In this document: positions 1 to 9,508 of the stretch, piece by piece
How positions within the stretch are numbered: the stretch's first letter is position 1
Layout of the letters: every line of letters starts with the position of its first letter
Assembly (NCBI GenBank): GCA_002342805.1
Contig: DDQW01000036.1
Span: 1-64,000, forward strand
Length of the DNA: 64,000 nucleotides
Reading direction: 5' to 3'
Source of the DNA: Clostridiales bacterium UBA2432
GTDB taxonomy: Bacteria; Bacillota; Clostridia; Lachnospirales; Vallitaleaceae
Translations under genes and position numbers: made by a program
Notes under the pieces: generated by a model
What the model was told of the DNA's origin: nothing
Databases searched by the model: none
Seen by the model: the letters and a program-made list of their open reading frames with translations, nothing else

Positions 1-1467
1 TTATTCCATCGATGTTACGTGGTCAAATTCCCGCTCGATGCCATTTTTGGGTTTTTTGGTGATTAGGCTAAAGAGGATTATGGCCAGGGTGGCGACGATG
101 AATCCGGGGACGATTTCGTACAATGGGCTTGCAGTGAATTTCCATAGGATGGTTGTGATACCACCAAAGACAAGTCCGGCGAGTGCCCCCCATTTGTTCA
201 TACGTTTCCAATAAAGGGACAAGAGAATAACCGGCCCGAAGGTGGCACCGAAGCCTGCCCATGCATAGGATACAAGGCCCATGACTGAGTTTTCAGGATT
301 AAGTGCGATGATGTATGCAATTATTGCGACAAGGATTACGGTGAATCGGCTGACCCAAAGTAATTCTTTGTCGGAAGCGTTTTTTCGTAATAGAACCTTG
401 TAAAAATCTTCAGAGATTGAGGAGGCGGTAACTAAGAGTTGTGAATCGGCAGTACTCATGACAGCGGCTAGAATCGCGGCTAAAAGTAGACCGGCAACAA
501 CCGGGTGAAAAAGTGCGCCAATGAGGTCCATAAAAACAGTTTCAGAATTATCTAACATTGTTGTAAAATAAGCTCTTCCTATTATACCGACAAGAACCGA
601 TGCTCCAAGGGATAAGGTGACCCAGATCATTGCAATAAGACGCGATTGCTTAATTGCCTTTGCATCATGGATGCCCATAAATCGTACAAGGATATGGGGT
701 TGTCCAAAGTATCCAAGTCCCCAGGCAAGAAGTGAAATAATACCAATGATTGTTACGGGATTACCGGAAGCATCAGCAAAAAAGTTTAGAAGGTTTGGAT
801 CGATAGCCCTTATTTGGGATAAAGTGTCGCTAAAACCACCTAGATGAACAATTGCGATCGTTGGAACGATGAGAATGGCGATGAACATAAGTAATCCTTG
901 AAAAAAATCTGTCCAGCAGACGGCCATGAATCCACCTAAAAAAGTATAAGAGATTACGATAAGTGCACCGATGGTTAAGGCGGCATAATAATTAAAACCA
1001 AACACGGATTCAAACAAAGTTGCACTAGCAACAAAGCCCGAAGCTGTGTAGATTAAAAAAAAGACAAGAATTATTGTTGCTGCAATCATTCGCAGTGTTT
1101 TAGAGGAATCCATAAATCGATTCTCAAGATAGTCCGGAATGGTGATAGAATCTCCAGAGTGTTCTGTATACTGGCGCAATTTTTTTGCAACGAACTTCCA
1201 ATTTAAATATGTTCCGATTAAAAGGCCTATTGCAATCCAACTGGCTTCAAGACCGCTTAGATAAGCTGCTCCCGGTAGACCGAGCAATAACCATCCACTC
1301 ATATCTGAAGCTTGTGCACTTAGTGCGGTTACCCAACTATTTAAGTTACGTCCGCCTAAAATATAGTCAGATAGACCTTTTGATTTAGAATAGTAATACA
1401 AACCAATACTTAACATAAAGATAAAATACAAAATAAACGTTATGTACGTCCCGATACTTACTGTCAT
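1..1467 (-). CDS. putP: Sodium/proline symporter (SSS family, PutP-like)
   Basis: Predicted membrane symporter that takes up proline, or a similar solute, with sodium. The 488-residue protein has the usual length and the 12-13 hydrophobic segments of the solute:sodium symporter family. The family signature around residues 34-60 (SDYILGGR, then ALSAQASDMSGWLL) is nearly identical to E. coli PutP, including Asp55. The second sodium-site motif STADSQLL lies at about residue 338. The start is supported by AGGAGG just upstream. It is monocistronic here, with its own promoter at 1510-1538. Proline specificity is inferred from overall similarity; other SSS substrates remain possible. Confidence 0.9.
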   Translation of the reverse strand: MTVSIGTYITFILYFIFMLSIGLYYYSKSKGLSDYILGGRNLNSWVTALSAQASDMSGWLLLGLPGAAYLSGLEASWIAIGLLIGTYLNWKFVAKKLRQYTEHSGDSITIPDYLENRFMDSSKTLRMIAATIILVFFLIYTASGFVASATLFESVFGFNYYAALTIGALIVISYTFLGGFMAVCWTDFFQGLLMFIAILIVPTIAIVHLGGFSDTLSQIRAIDPNLLNFFADASGNPVTIIGIISLLAWGLGYFGQPHILVRFMGIHDAKAIKQSRLIAMIWVTLSLGASVLVGIIGRAYFTTMLDNSETVFMDLIGALFHPVVAGLLLAAILAAVMSTADSQLLVTASSISEDFYKVLLRKNASDKELLWVSRFTVILVAIIAYIIALNPENSVMGLVSYAWAGFGATFGPVILLSLYWKRMNKWGALAGLVFGGITTILWKFTASPLYEIVPGFIVATLAIILFSLITKKPKNGIEREFDHVTSME

Positions 1468-1509
1468 GATGTTCCTCCTATGAATTAAAGTAGTAAAGCA
1501 CTAAAAAGA

Positions 1510-1538
1510 ATTATACAAGAAAATTATTAAAAATGCAA
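1510..1538 (-). promoter_or_regulatory. Sigma-A type promoter for putP
   Basis: Read on the minus strand, TTGCAT (1533-1538) and TATAAT (1510-1515) are separated by exactly 17 bases, about 45 bases upstream of the putP start. The match is seen by eye only. Confidence 0.6.
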
Positions 1539-1638
1539 AAGAATTACAATTTCAATTGTCTGCATCTATATACTTAGGGCAACATATGGTAAAATAAATA
1601 CAAAGAATACCTGCTCTAATTGGAAAGAGAGGAACGTA

Positions 1639-2355
1639 ATGGTCGAAAAAAAACAAAAGATTTTAGAAGTCAAAGACTTAATAAAAGAATACCAAATGGG
1701 AGAAATTGTTGTCCATGCACTACGTGGCGTTAACCTTGAACTTTATGATGGAGAATTTGTTGTTATCTTAGGACCGAGTGGTTCAGGAAAGAGTACCATC
1801 TTAAATATTGTGGGTGGTATTGATACGCCCACAAGTGGGAGCGTGAATTATAAAGGGAAAGAAATTGGAGAATTATCGGAAAAAGAACTCACAAAATATC
1901 GCCGAGAAGCCATTGGATTTATTTTTCAGTTTTATAATCTTGTACCGAATTTAACAGCAAAGGAAAACATTATGTTGGCGTCGGAGCTTTCCGAAGATGC
2001 TCTTGATATTGATAAATTGTTAGAAGAAATTGAGTTGGCTGACCGAGGGGATCATTTTCCGTCTCAATTATCCGGTGGCCAACAACAACGTGTCGCTATT
2101 GCTCGTGCTGTTGCCAAAAATCCGGATATTTTATTGTGCGACGAACCGACCGGAGCACTTGATGTTACAACAGGTATCGGGGCATTAAAAGTACTAAAAG
2201 CTTTTAATAAAACCTATAAAAAAACAGTTGCAGTTATTACGCATAATCAATCCATTGGAGATATGGCAGACCGTGTGTTTTATGTGAAGGATGGCCTCAT
2301 TGAAAAGGTGGTCGAAAATGAGCATCCGATGCAACCGGAGGAGGTTAGCTGGTGA
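1639..2355 (+). CDS. ABC transporter ATP-binding protein (MacB/LolD/YknY type)
   Basis: ATPase subunit of an ABC system working with the FtsX-type permease and adaptor downstream. The 238-residue protein has Walker A GPSGSGKST near residue 46, signature LSGGQQQ near residue 144 and Walker B LLCDEPTGALD after it. The PTGALD form is typical of the MacB/LolD/FtsE class, which drives mechanotransmission rather than substrate passage through the membrane. The start ATG follows GAGAGGAA. Its stop overlaps the GTG start of the permease by four bases, so the two are translationally coupled. The substrate cannot be told; antimicrobial peptide or lipid export is typical of this class. Confidence 0.9.
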   Translation: MVEKKQKILEVKDLIKEYQMGEIVVHALRGVNLELYDGEFVVILGPSGSGKSTILNIVGGIDTPTSGSVNYKGKEIGELSEKELTKYRREAIGFIFQFYNLVPNLTAKENIMLASELSEDALDIDKLLEEIELADRGDHFPSQLSGGQQQRVAIARAVAKNPDILLCDEPTGALDVTTGIGALKVLKAFNKTYKKTVAVITHNQSIGDMADRVFYVKDGLIEKVVENEHPMQPEEVSW

Positions 2356-4709
2356 TCCTATTAAAAAAAGCAATTCGATCCATGCTACGACATAAAAAAG
2401 CATATTTTTCATGTATTTTGTTAATGGCATTAGGTGTGTGGACCTATGCTACCATGAACTCGGCCTTGCTAGAAGTTGAAAAGGGTAAAGATAATTATTA
2501 TGAAGAACAACGATTAGGAGATGCTTTTGCATCGGTAACACAGATTCCCAAAACAGCATTGAGTGGACTCGAAGCAATCGAAGGGATTAAACAAGTGGAT
2601 GGACGTATTGTTGGAACCTTTCGGGTACTTATGCCGGATAATCGGACAGATGTTATCCGATTAAAAGGAATCTCAACGGTTGTGGGAGAAAATGATGAAC
2701 GATTAAATGCCTATGTTCATGAAGGCAACGATTTAAGGGAAATGAATGATATTTTAGTAGGGCATGATTTTTATGAGACATATGGGTATAAGCCGGGAGA
2801 CTTAATTACTCTAGTGATGAATCAAGCAGAACATAGCTTTACTGTTCAAGGTTCTATCTATTCTCCTGAATATGTCTATATCGTGGAAAATGTGAACGAA
2901 CTATTTTCAGATACCACAAAATATAATATTGCCTACTTTGATGAAGAAATGATGATGTCGGTTCTCGGGATGGAAGGTGTCTACAATGATCTGTCTTTTA
3001 TGTTTGAAGAAGGGGTTGTCTATGAAGATGTTAAAGATCAACTTCGTGATGCTTTAGAAAAATATGGATTAATTGAACTTTATGAAAAGGATGATCTTTT
3101 TAGTTATCTGATGATGGAAGAAGAGATTTCCGGTGGTCGATCAATGTCGACGACCTTACCGATGACCTTTATTGCAATGGCCGCAGTGGTTTTGTATTTG
3201 ATGTTAAAGCGAATTATTGAACAAGATCGAACACAGATTGGAACATTGAAAGCATTTGGCTATTCCAACACGACCATATTATTCCATTACATTTTTTATG
3301 GGTTTGTTACCGGTAGCTTAGGTATGCTTGTTGGAGTGAGTATAAGTCTTTTAACCATAGGGCCCTATATACAGTTTTACCTTGATTATTATAAAGTACC
3401 AATGGAGAATGTTGTCACGGATTATGTCTATTATTATGTTGGCGGTGTCATGTCTGTTATTGGCGGAATTATCGGAGCCTATTTTGGTGCAAGAAAGATG
3501 GTGCATCTCAAGCCAGTCGATGCCATGCGACCTCCGGCCCCCAAACCTGTCAAAAGCGATATTACGCTTATAATCCCCTTCCTGCGCCTAATCTTAAATA
3601 GCCGTGGATTTATGGCAGTACGTAATATTTCAAGAAATAAGATTCGCTCAAGTTTTGTGGTTGTCGGAATCATGTTTTCTTATAGCATGATGGCTATGAT
3701 TGGCATGATGAATACAATGATGGATTCTATGTTTTTTAATCAGTTTACCCATGTTATGAAATATGATGCATCAATCGTCCTTGAAGAGCAGGTAGATTAT
3801 GCTTCCGGTACTCAGTCCGCCATGCGTATAGATGGAATCGACTACGCCGAAGGTATTTTAGATATTCCTGTGCTTCTTAAGAATGGATACAAGCAAACCG
3901 GAACGAAATTAATCGGTATTCGAGAAGAAAATTATTTATACAAAGCCTATGATGATTTTCGTGAGATTAATTTACCCATAAAAGGTGATGGGATTATATT
4001 AGGAAGTATTTTAGCCAGTAGCCTAGATGTCGAAGTGGGGGATATGATTTATTTATCCAGTCCTGAATTTAGAGAAGATATTAAAATACCTATATATGAT
4101 ATTGTTAATCAAAACATTGGCTCGAGTGCCTTTATTGATTTGAAGTTATTGTCAGACTTAATGGAACAAGATGAAAAGATTAATACTATAATTTTTGAAA
4201 CAGAATCCATGGATACTATAAGAGAAACGCTCTTATATAGTGATCAGATTCAAAAAATTGAGGATAAAGCAAAGACATTAGAACTTTATGAATCAATGTT
4301 AGGATCCTATGACTTTTTGCTAGTCATCATGCAAATTGTTGCCATTACCATAGGATTTACGATTATATATAATACAGCGGTCATATCCATGTCAGAACGA
4401 AGCCGAGAATATGCCACATTACGTGTATTAGGATTGCATGTGAAAGAAGTCAAGGAAATTATGAGTTTTGAATATTGGCTCTTATGTTTTGTCGGAATCA
4501 TATTAGGAATTCCCTTTACAAGGCTCCTAAATTATGGATTGGTGAACTCTATTGACGTGGATGCTTTTTCTTGGCCGGCAAACGTATCGACGGAGGCATA
4601 TATTATTGGAGCCATAGGTTGTATAATTGCAGTGGCCATTGCCAATCTTACTTCCGTCAAAGCCATAAAAAAATTGGACTTAGTTGAAGTATTAAAGGAG
4701 AGAGAATAA
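2352..4709 (+). CDS. FtsX-like ABC permease (two FtsX repeats)
   Basis: Large 785-residue membrane component. It has one N-terminal transmembrane helix (about residues 13-35), an extracytoplasmic domain to about residue 265, three helices (about 265-385), then a second helix plus outer domain and a final three-helix block (about 655-780). This duplicated FtsX layout is common in Gram-positive MacB-like exporters. The start is GTG at 2352, inside the stop of the ATPase gene. The stop overlaps the ATG of the adaptor, so ATPase, permease and adaptor form one coupled operon. Substrate unknown. Confidence 0.85.
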   Translation: MILLKKAIRSMLRHKKAYFSCILLMALGVWTYATMNSALLEVEKGKDNYYEEQRLGDAFASVTQIPKTALSGLEAIEGIKQVDGRIVGTFRVLMPDNRTDVIRLKGISTVVGENDERLNAYVHEGNDLREMNDILVGHDFYETYGYKPGDLITLVMNQAEHSFTVQGSIYSPEYVYIVENVNELFSDTTKYNIAYFDEEMMMSVLGMEGVYNDLSFMFEEGVVYEDVKDQLRDALEKYGLIELYEKDDLFSYLMMEEEISGGRSMSTTLPMTFIAMAAVVLYLMLKRIIEQDRTQIGTLKAFGYSNTTILFHYIFYGFVTGSLGMLVGVSISLLTIGPYIQFYLDYYKVPMENVVTDYVYYYVGGVMSVIGGIIGAYFGARKMVHLKPVDAMRPPAPKPVKSDITLIIPFLRLILNSRGFMAVRNISRNKIRSSFVVVGIMFSYSMMAMIGMMNTMMDSMFFNQFTHVMKYDASIVLEEQVDYASGTQSAMRIDGIDYAEGILDIPVLLKNGYKQTGTKLIGIREENYLYKAYDDFREINLPIKGDGIILGSILASSLDVEVGDMIYLSSPEFREDIKIPIYDIVNQNIGSSAFIDLKLLSDLMEQDEKINTIIFETESMDTIRETLLYSDQIQKIEDKAKTLELYESMLGSYDFLLVIMQIVAITIGFTIIYNTAVISMSERSREYATLRVLGLHVKEVKEIMSFEYWLLCFVGIILGIPFTRLLNYGLVNSIDVDAFSWPANVSTEAYIIGAIGCIIAVAIANLTSVKAIKKLDLVEVLKERE

Positions 4710-6088
4710 TGAAGAAAAAAGTAAAAATTATTGGAGTTATTGGACTTGTTTTGAGTATCCTTGCCTATTCGATTTATGCCTATTTGCAACCTATGCCCGT
4801 TGAAGGAAAGCTTATTGAAGCTAGAGACTCAGAAATCTATTTTCTGGAGACCGGAACGGTAGTGAATGAACAACAACAAACTATTTACCCGTCTGTATCA
4901 GGAGAAATCAAGGAGATTAAAGTTGAAGAAGGGATGCCCGTTAAACAAGGAGATATTTTAGTGACCTTTGATACGACAAGTGTGGAGCAAGAATATGCTT
5001 TGCAAGAAATTATGCTAAACGGATATGAAGCGCAGATGGCCAATGCAGAACTTGAGATTCAAATGCAGATGGATACATTGCGAGGTAATCGCAAGAATTT
5101 GGTGGGACAGTTAAATTCTCTCGCAGCTGAAATGAATACGGAAGAACAGACAGAGCTTGAAGATCTTCTTGTAAGTCAGAGTCAATCCCAATATGAACAA
5201 AGTTTAGAAGATTTAGAAAAACATGAACAGCTTTACAAGGAAGGATATATTGCAAAAAGTGAACTAGAGGCTTTTCAGAAGGTTGTTGATGGATATGAAG
5301 CGGCATATAAAGAAAGCCAAGTTGTCAATCAATCATCAGATGATTACTATAATAGTATGCGAAATGCATTAAGTGGACAAATCAATAGTATAGATCAAAC
5401 ATTAGGACGCGATATGTTGACGCCGACAAAGCAGTATTATCAATCTATGATTGATAGCAGCGAAAAAAATCTTGAAAAAATAGAAACGCAGTTAGAAAAA
5501 TATACGATAAAGGCCCCTTTTGATGGTATTATTAGCCAAGTTATGATTGAAGATGTGAACCGTGTTCAAGGTGTCGAACCTTTGCTTCTAATTATAGGTG
5601 AAAAAGATAATATCGTTGAAGTAACCGTCAATACACGGGATGTTGAAGCGGTGAATGCAGGAGATCGTGTAATGATTAAACACCATCTGCGATCAGGGGA
5701 TGTGGAAATATCCGGAGTGATTACATATGTTAGTGAAAATGCAACTATTGAGCGCTCACCCTTAGGAATCGAAGAACGAAAGGTATTAGTGAAAGTGAAG
5801 CCAGAGGCAAATGAATATTTAAAACCGGGATTTGAAGTGGAAGTAAAATTCACACTACTTAGTGATAGCAATCAACTGGTTGTTCCCAGTAGTGCCATTT
5901 ATCAAGTGGATGGACAAGACATGGTCATGGTTATTCGTGACGGTGTTGCAATAGAACAAAAAGTAACCCTTGGTCATGAGTTAACCGGCGAGCAGATTGT
6001 AACGGAAGGGATACAGGACGGGGATGTTGTGATTACAGATTTAGATGCAAAAGGATTGAAACCCGGAAACCGAGTAAAAAAATCTTAA
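4709..6088 (+). CDS. Efflux adaptor / membrane fusion protein (HlyD/MacA/YknX type)
   Basis: 459 residues: an N-terminal membrane anchor (about residues 5-26), a lipoyl-like half domain (VSGEIKEIKVEEGMPVKQGD, about 65-85), a long alpha-helical hairpin (about 95-250), the second lipoyl half (YTIKAPFDGIIS, about 265) and a beta-barrel C-terminus. This is the RND/ABC membrane-fusion order. In Gram-positive bacteria such proteins pair with MacB-type ATPase/permeases, as in YknXYZ of Bacillus. The start overlaps the permease stop (TAATG). An export system is clear; the cargo is not. Confidence 0.85.
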   Translation: MKKKVKIIGVIGLVLSILAYSIYAYLQPMPVEGKLIEARDSEIYFLETGTVVNEQQQTIYPSVSGEIKEIKVEEGMPVKQGDILVTFDTTSVEQEYALQEIMLNGYEAQMANAELEIQMQMDTLRGNRKNLVGQLNSLAAEMNTEEQTELEDLLVSQSQSQYEQSLEDLEKHEQLYKEGYIAKSELEAFQKVVDGYEAAYKESQVVNQSSDDYYNSMRNALSGQINSIDQTLGRDMLTPTKQYYQSMIDSSEKNLEKIETQLEKYTIKAPFDGIISQVMIEDVNRVQGVEPLLLIIGEKDNIVEVTVNTRDVEAVNAGDRVMIKHHLRSGDVEISGVITYVSENATIERSPLGIEERKVLVKVKPEANEYLKPGFEVEVKFTLLSDSNQLVVPSSAIYQVDGQDMVMVIRDGVAIEQKVTLGHELTGEQIVTEGIQDGDVVITDLDAKGLKPGNRVKKS

Positions 6089-6094
6089 ATTCAA

Positions 6095-6123
6095 TTTACT
6101 TTATCTTGCTAATGTGATATCAT
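6095..6123 (+). promoter_or_regulatory. Putative promoter of the first amino acid ABC operon
   Basis: TTTACT (6095-6100), 17 bases, TATCAT (6118-6123), placed 57 bases before the binding-protein ATG in the only sizeable gap upstream. Moderate match to consensus. Confidence 0.45.
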
Positions 6124-6179
6124 AGCCGAGTGAATGGTTGATGACCATAAAACATATTATGATAAAGTGAGGTATTAAA

Positions 6180-6947
6180 ATGAAAAAAATAGGCGGGTTA
6201 ATTAGTGTTTTTGTGTTAGTATTATTAGTACTTGTAGGATGTGGAGATAAAGGTTCGGACACTTTTACAGTGGGGTTTGACCAAAACTTTCCACCAATGG
6301 GATTTGTGGGAGATGATGGAGAATTCACAGGATTTGACTTAGAATTAGCAGCAGAAGTGGCTGAGCGATTAGACAAAGAACTTGTTCTTCAACCAATTTC
6401 TTGGGATGCAAAAGACATGGAATTAGAATCAAAGAATGTCGATTGTGTTTGGAATGGTTTTACCATTAATGGCCGGGAAGAGCTATATACATGGACGGAT
6501 CCATATATGGAAAATGCACAAGTATTTGTGGTTCGACAGGACTCCGGTATAAAAAGTATGGCAGATCTTGAAGGAAAAACAGTCGTTGTTCAAAAAGATT
6601 CAAGTGCTCAGTCGGCGATTGAAGGAAGTCCGGAATTATTAGCAACCTTTGGCGATTTTATTAAAGCAGCTGATTATAATATGGCTTTAATGGACCTTGA
6701 AACAGGTGCAGTAGATGCAGTAGCAATGGATGAAATTGTTGCGCGTTATCAATTAGAAAAAAGAGAAGGTTTATTTGAAGTCATGACCGAAGAAATATCA
6801 GCAGAAGAATATGGAGTCGGTTTCTTATTAGGAAATGAAGAATTACGTGATGACGTACAAGAACAACTTGTTGCCATGGCAGAAGATGGAACACTTAAAA
6901 CAATCTCGGAAAAATGGTTTGGTAGTGACATTACAACAATCAAATAG
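6180..6947 (+). CDS. Amino acid ABC transporter substrate-binding lipoprotein (SBP_bac_3)
   Basis: 255-residue extracytoplasmic receptor of a polar amino acid uptake system. A lipoprotein signal peptide ends in LVGC (Cys about residue 21). The mature protein begins with the family hallmark TVGFDQNFPPMGF and GFDLELAAEVAERL, which contribute to ligand binding in the cystine/glutamine/arginine group. The ATG is preceded by GTGAGG. The permease and ATPase follow directly (24- and 11-base gaps). The exact amino acid cannot be read from sequence alone. Confidence 0.9.
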   Translation: MKKIGGLISVFVLVLLVLVGCGDKGSDTFTVGFDQNFPPMGFVGDDGEFTGFDLELAAEVAERLDKELVLQPISWDAKDMELESKNVDCVWNGFTINGREELYTWTDPYMENAQVFVVRQDSGIKSMADLEGKTVVVQKDSSAQSAIEGSPELLATFGDFIKAADYNMALMDLETGAVDAVAMDEIVARYQLEKREGLFEVMTEEISAEEYGVGFLLGNEELRDDVQEQLVAMAEDGTLKTISEKWFGSDITTIK

Positions 6948-6970
6948 AACGTTAGAATAAGGAGAGCCTT

Positions 6971-7621
6971 GTGAATTTATCTGTATTATTATCCGAACTT
7001 GGGCGCGGCATGTTGGTGTCGATTGAAATTTTTGTATTAACATTAATGATTTCGTTGCCATTGGGCTTGGTGATTGCCTTTGGCCGAATGGCTAAACATC
7101 GTATCATACGTACTATTTTTAAAATATATATTTCAATTATGCGTGGAACACCTCTTATGCTTCAATTGATGGTGGTTTATTTCGGTCCATATTATTTATT
7201 TGGCTTATCCTTACCGAGAGGATATCGGTTTTGGGCAGTCATTGTTGGCTTTGGATTAAATTATGCAGCATATTTTGCGGAAATATATCGTGGTGGTATT
7301 GAGTCGATGCCCCTTGGTCAATATGAGGCGGCTAAACTATTAGGATATGGTAAAGCGCAGACCTTCTTCAGAATTATTCTGCCCCAGGTGATTAAACGTA
7401 TTATTCCGGCAATTACCAATGAAGTAATTACCTTGGTTAAAGATACATCCCTTGCTTTTGTTATCTCAGTGACGGAAATGTTCACCGTAGCGAAAGCATT
7501 AGCATCTGCCCAAGCCAATATGATTCCTTATGTATCTGCGGGAATTTTCTACTACATTTTTAATTTTGTGGTTGCGACAACCATGGAAAAAATCGAAAAA
7601 AAATTAAGTTATTATCGCTAG
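6971..7621 (+). CDS. Polar amino acid ABC transporter permease (HisM/GlnP type)
   Basis: 216-residue inner-membrane permease with about five helices. The EAA loop contacting the ATPase is seen at about residues 116-140 (GQYEAAKLLGYGKAQTFFRI), and the N-terminal SIMRGTPLMLQL motif (about 55-67) is typical of the HisMQ/GlnP group. Start is GTG, ten bases after GGAGAG. It probably works as a homodimer because only one permease gene is present in the operon. Confidence 0.9.
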   Translation: MNLSVLLSELGRGMLVSIEIFVLTLMISLPLGLVIAFGRMAKHRIIRTIFKIYISIMRGTPLMLQLMVVYFGPYYLFGLSLPRGYRFWAVIVGFGLNYAAYFAEIYRGGIESMPLGQYEAAKLLGYGKAQTFFRIILPQVIKRIIPAITNEVITLVKDTSLAFVISVTEMFTVAKALASAQANMIPYVSAGIFYYIFNFVVATTMEKIEKKLSYYR

Positions 7622-7632
7622 GAGGTTAACAA

Positions 7633-8367
7633 ATGATTTTATTAGAGATGAAAAATATAAAAAAACAATTTGATGACCTTCAGGTGATAAAGGATATTTC
7701 ATTAAATGTTAAAGAAGGCGAAGTCGTTGCGATTATCGGACCGTCAGGTTCAGGGAAATCAACCTTGCTAAGATGTGCAACCCTCTTAGAGACCATTGAT
7801 TCTGGTGAGATTTCGTATTTAGGTGAACGTGTAGATTATGAAGATCATGAAAATCTTAAAAAAATCCATCGCCACTTTGGGTTGGTTTTTCAAAATTTTA
7901 ACTTGTTCCCACACTTTTCTGTCTTAAAAAATGTGGCAGATCCTCTTATTCATGTGCAGAAAATGAATAAGGCAACAGCCCATGATATAGCGAGACAAGT
8001 ATTAGATAAAATGGGGCTAAAAGAAAAAGAGCTGGCATATCCCTTTCAACTTTCGGGAGGCCAGCAGCAGCGTGTGAGTATTTCAAGAGCCTTAGCTCTA
8101 AATCCTAAAATTCTGTTTTTTGATGAACCGACCTCCGCACTTGACCCGGAACTTACCGGAGAAGTCTTGCGCGTCATCAAAGACTTGGCAAAAGAGAACA
8201 TGACCATGGTCATAGTTACACATGAAATGCTCTTTGCCAAAGAAGTTGCAGATCGCATTATCTTTATGGATCAAGGTGTGATTGTTGAAGAAGGAACACC
8301 ACAAGAAGTCTTTGAAGAGACCAAACAAGTGCGAACCAAAGCCTTTATTCGTCAAGTTGGGCAATAA
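7633..8367 (+). CDS. Polar amino acid ABC transporter ATP-binding protein (GlnQ type)
   Basis: 244-residue ATPase with Walker A GPSGSGKST (about residues 37-45), signature LSGGQQQRV (about 139) and Walker B ILFFDEPTSALDPE. TMVIVTHEM provides the switch histidine. Strong AGGAGG at the start. It completes the binding-protein/permease/ATPase cassette. Its 3' end overlaps the convergent MFS gene by 23 bases, leaving no room for a separate terminator, so the two transcripts must overlap. Confidence 0.92.
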   Translation: MILLEMKNIKKQFDDLQVIKDISLNVKEGEVVAIIGPSGSGKSTLLRCATLLETIDSGEISYLGERVDYEDHENLKKIHRHFGLVFQNFNLFPHFSVLKNVADPLIHVQKMNKATAHDIARQVLDKMGLKEKELAYPFQLSGGQQQRVSISRALALNPKILFFDEPTSALDPELTGEVLRVIKDLAKENMTMVIVTHEMLFAKEVADRIIFMDQGVIVEEGTPQEVFEETKQVRTKAFIRQVGQ

Positions 8368-9487
8368 TCGCTAATGAAATAAAGCCAATGAGTCCGGTAA
8401 ACATAAAGCCGGCAACGAGACCAAAGGTATCTCCAATAAATCCAAGAAGAATCGGACCAAGAACCATACCGATTCCATAAATCGCTTGGAATAGTCCCAT
8501 AGCACTTGCTCGATTGTGTCCCGGAACGTTTTGAATACCTAGACCCATGAGCAGTGGAAAAACCATGCTTCGTCCGACGCCGCTAAAGAATTGAGCAATG
8601 TAGAGGCCGGTTAAGTTTTGAATAAGTGGCATAAGAATACATAGAAAAGCACTGATGAGTGAACCAATCATGAGTGTTTTTTTTATGCCCCAAAGTCGTG
8701 GGAAGAGATCCCCGGCTAAACGTGAGATAAAGATGGCCGGTAAAATGGCGAGAATGGTTAAAAGGCTAAGCTGTATATTAACAGCCCCCATATTTTTGGC
8801 CAAAACAGGAACAAAGCCGAAAGCGGTTGCAAAGGTAATAAGCTGTGAAAGAATGGCAAGTCCGGAAACTCGAAGAAGCATGGGGTTTTTAGCCACCTGA
8901 AGATAATTCGTAAGATTAAAGGGGCGTTTGTTATGATTGACTTCAGTAATAAAGAGGGCAATAACAAATCCGATAAGGGCGCCAATAAGAGCAAGTAAAA
9001 ATAAATAGCGTGGCCCAAAACGCCAAGAAATAATTCCGCCAAGAATCATAGACGTAAGTTGGCCTAGAGCGTTGTAGGAATTAATGTAACCGACAGATTT
9101 GGTGGCCTCTTTTTCATGAAAGTAACCGGAGAAAAGCACTGTAAAAACAACCCATGTTGCTGCTGAAACTCCCGCAAGGAGGCGGGTAATTAATAAACTC
9201 GAAGCGCTTGGGTTGATGAAAGTAATAAGCGAACTTATGATGGCAACGACAAGACCCATTAGAATAAAAGGCTTTCGACGTCCAAGCAAATCAGAGACAA
9301 TACCGAGGGGAATACGTAATAGCAGTTGGGTAAGTCCATATGAACCGGTAATTAAACCAATCAGTTTATAAGAAGCGCCTAAAGATTCAGCATAGGTTGA
9401 AAGCTCCGGCACATAGGCATAGAGAGAAAACCAAAATAAGCCGGTGGAAAAGGCGAAAATAGTAATCATATGTTTAGAAGGTTTCAT
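8345..9487 (-). CDS. Major facilitator superfamily transporter
   Basis: About 380 residues with 12 predicted membrane helices. The MFS motif-A-like loop GIVSDLLGRRKPF lies between helices 2 and 3, and a second-half counterpart follows. I place the start at 9487 (MKPSKHM), because AAGGAG sits the right distance upstream; an in-frame ATG at 9508 lacks such a site. It follows selU by about 20 bases in the same direction, so it is probably co-transcribed with selD-selU. A role in selenium transport is possible from this position but nothing in the protein shows it; drug/proton antiport is equally likely. Confidence 0.85.
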   Translation of the reverse strand: MKPSKHMITIFAFSTGLFWFSLYAYVPELSTYAESLGASYKLIGLITGSYGLTQLLLRIPLGIVSDLLGRRKPFILMGLVVAIISSLITFINPSASSLLITRLLAGVSAATWVVFTVLFSGYFHEKEATKSVGYINSYNALGQLTSMILGGIISWRFGPRYLFLLALIGALIGFVIALFITEVNHNKRPFNLTNYLQVAKNPMLLRVSGLAILSQLITFATAFGFVPVLAKNMGAVNIQLSLLTILAILPAIFISRLAGDLFPRLWGIKKTLMIGSLISAFLCILMPLIQNLTGLYIAQFFSGVGRSMVFPLLMGLGIQNVPGHNRASAMGLFQAIYGIGMVLGPILLGFIGDTFGLVAGFMFTGLIGFISLAIIAQLDE

Positions 9488-9508
9488 AATTAATCTCCTT
9501 GAAAGCAT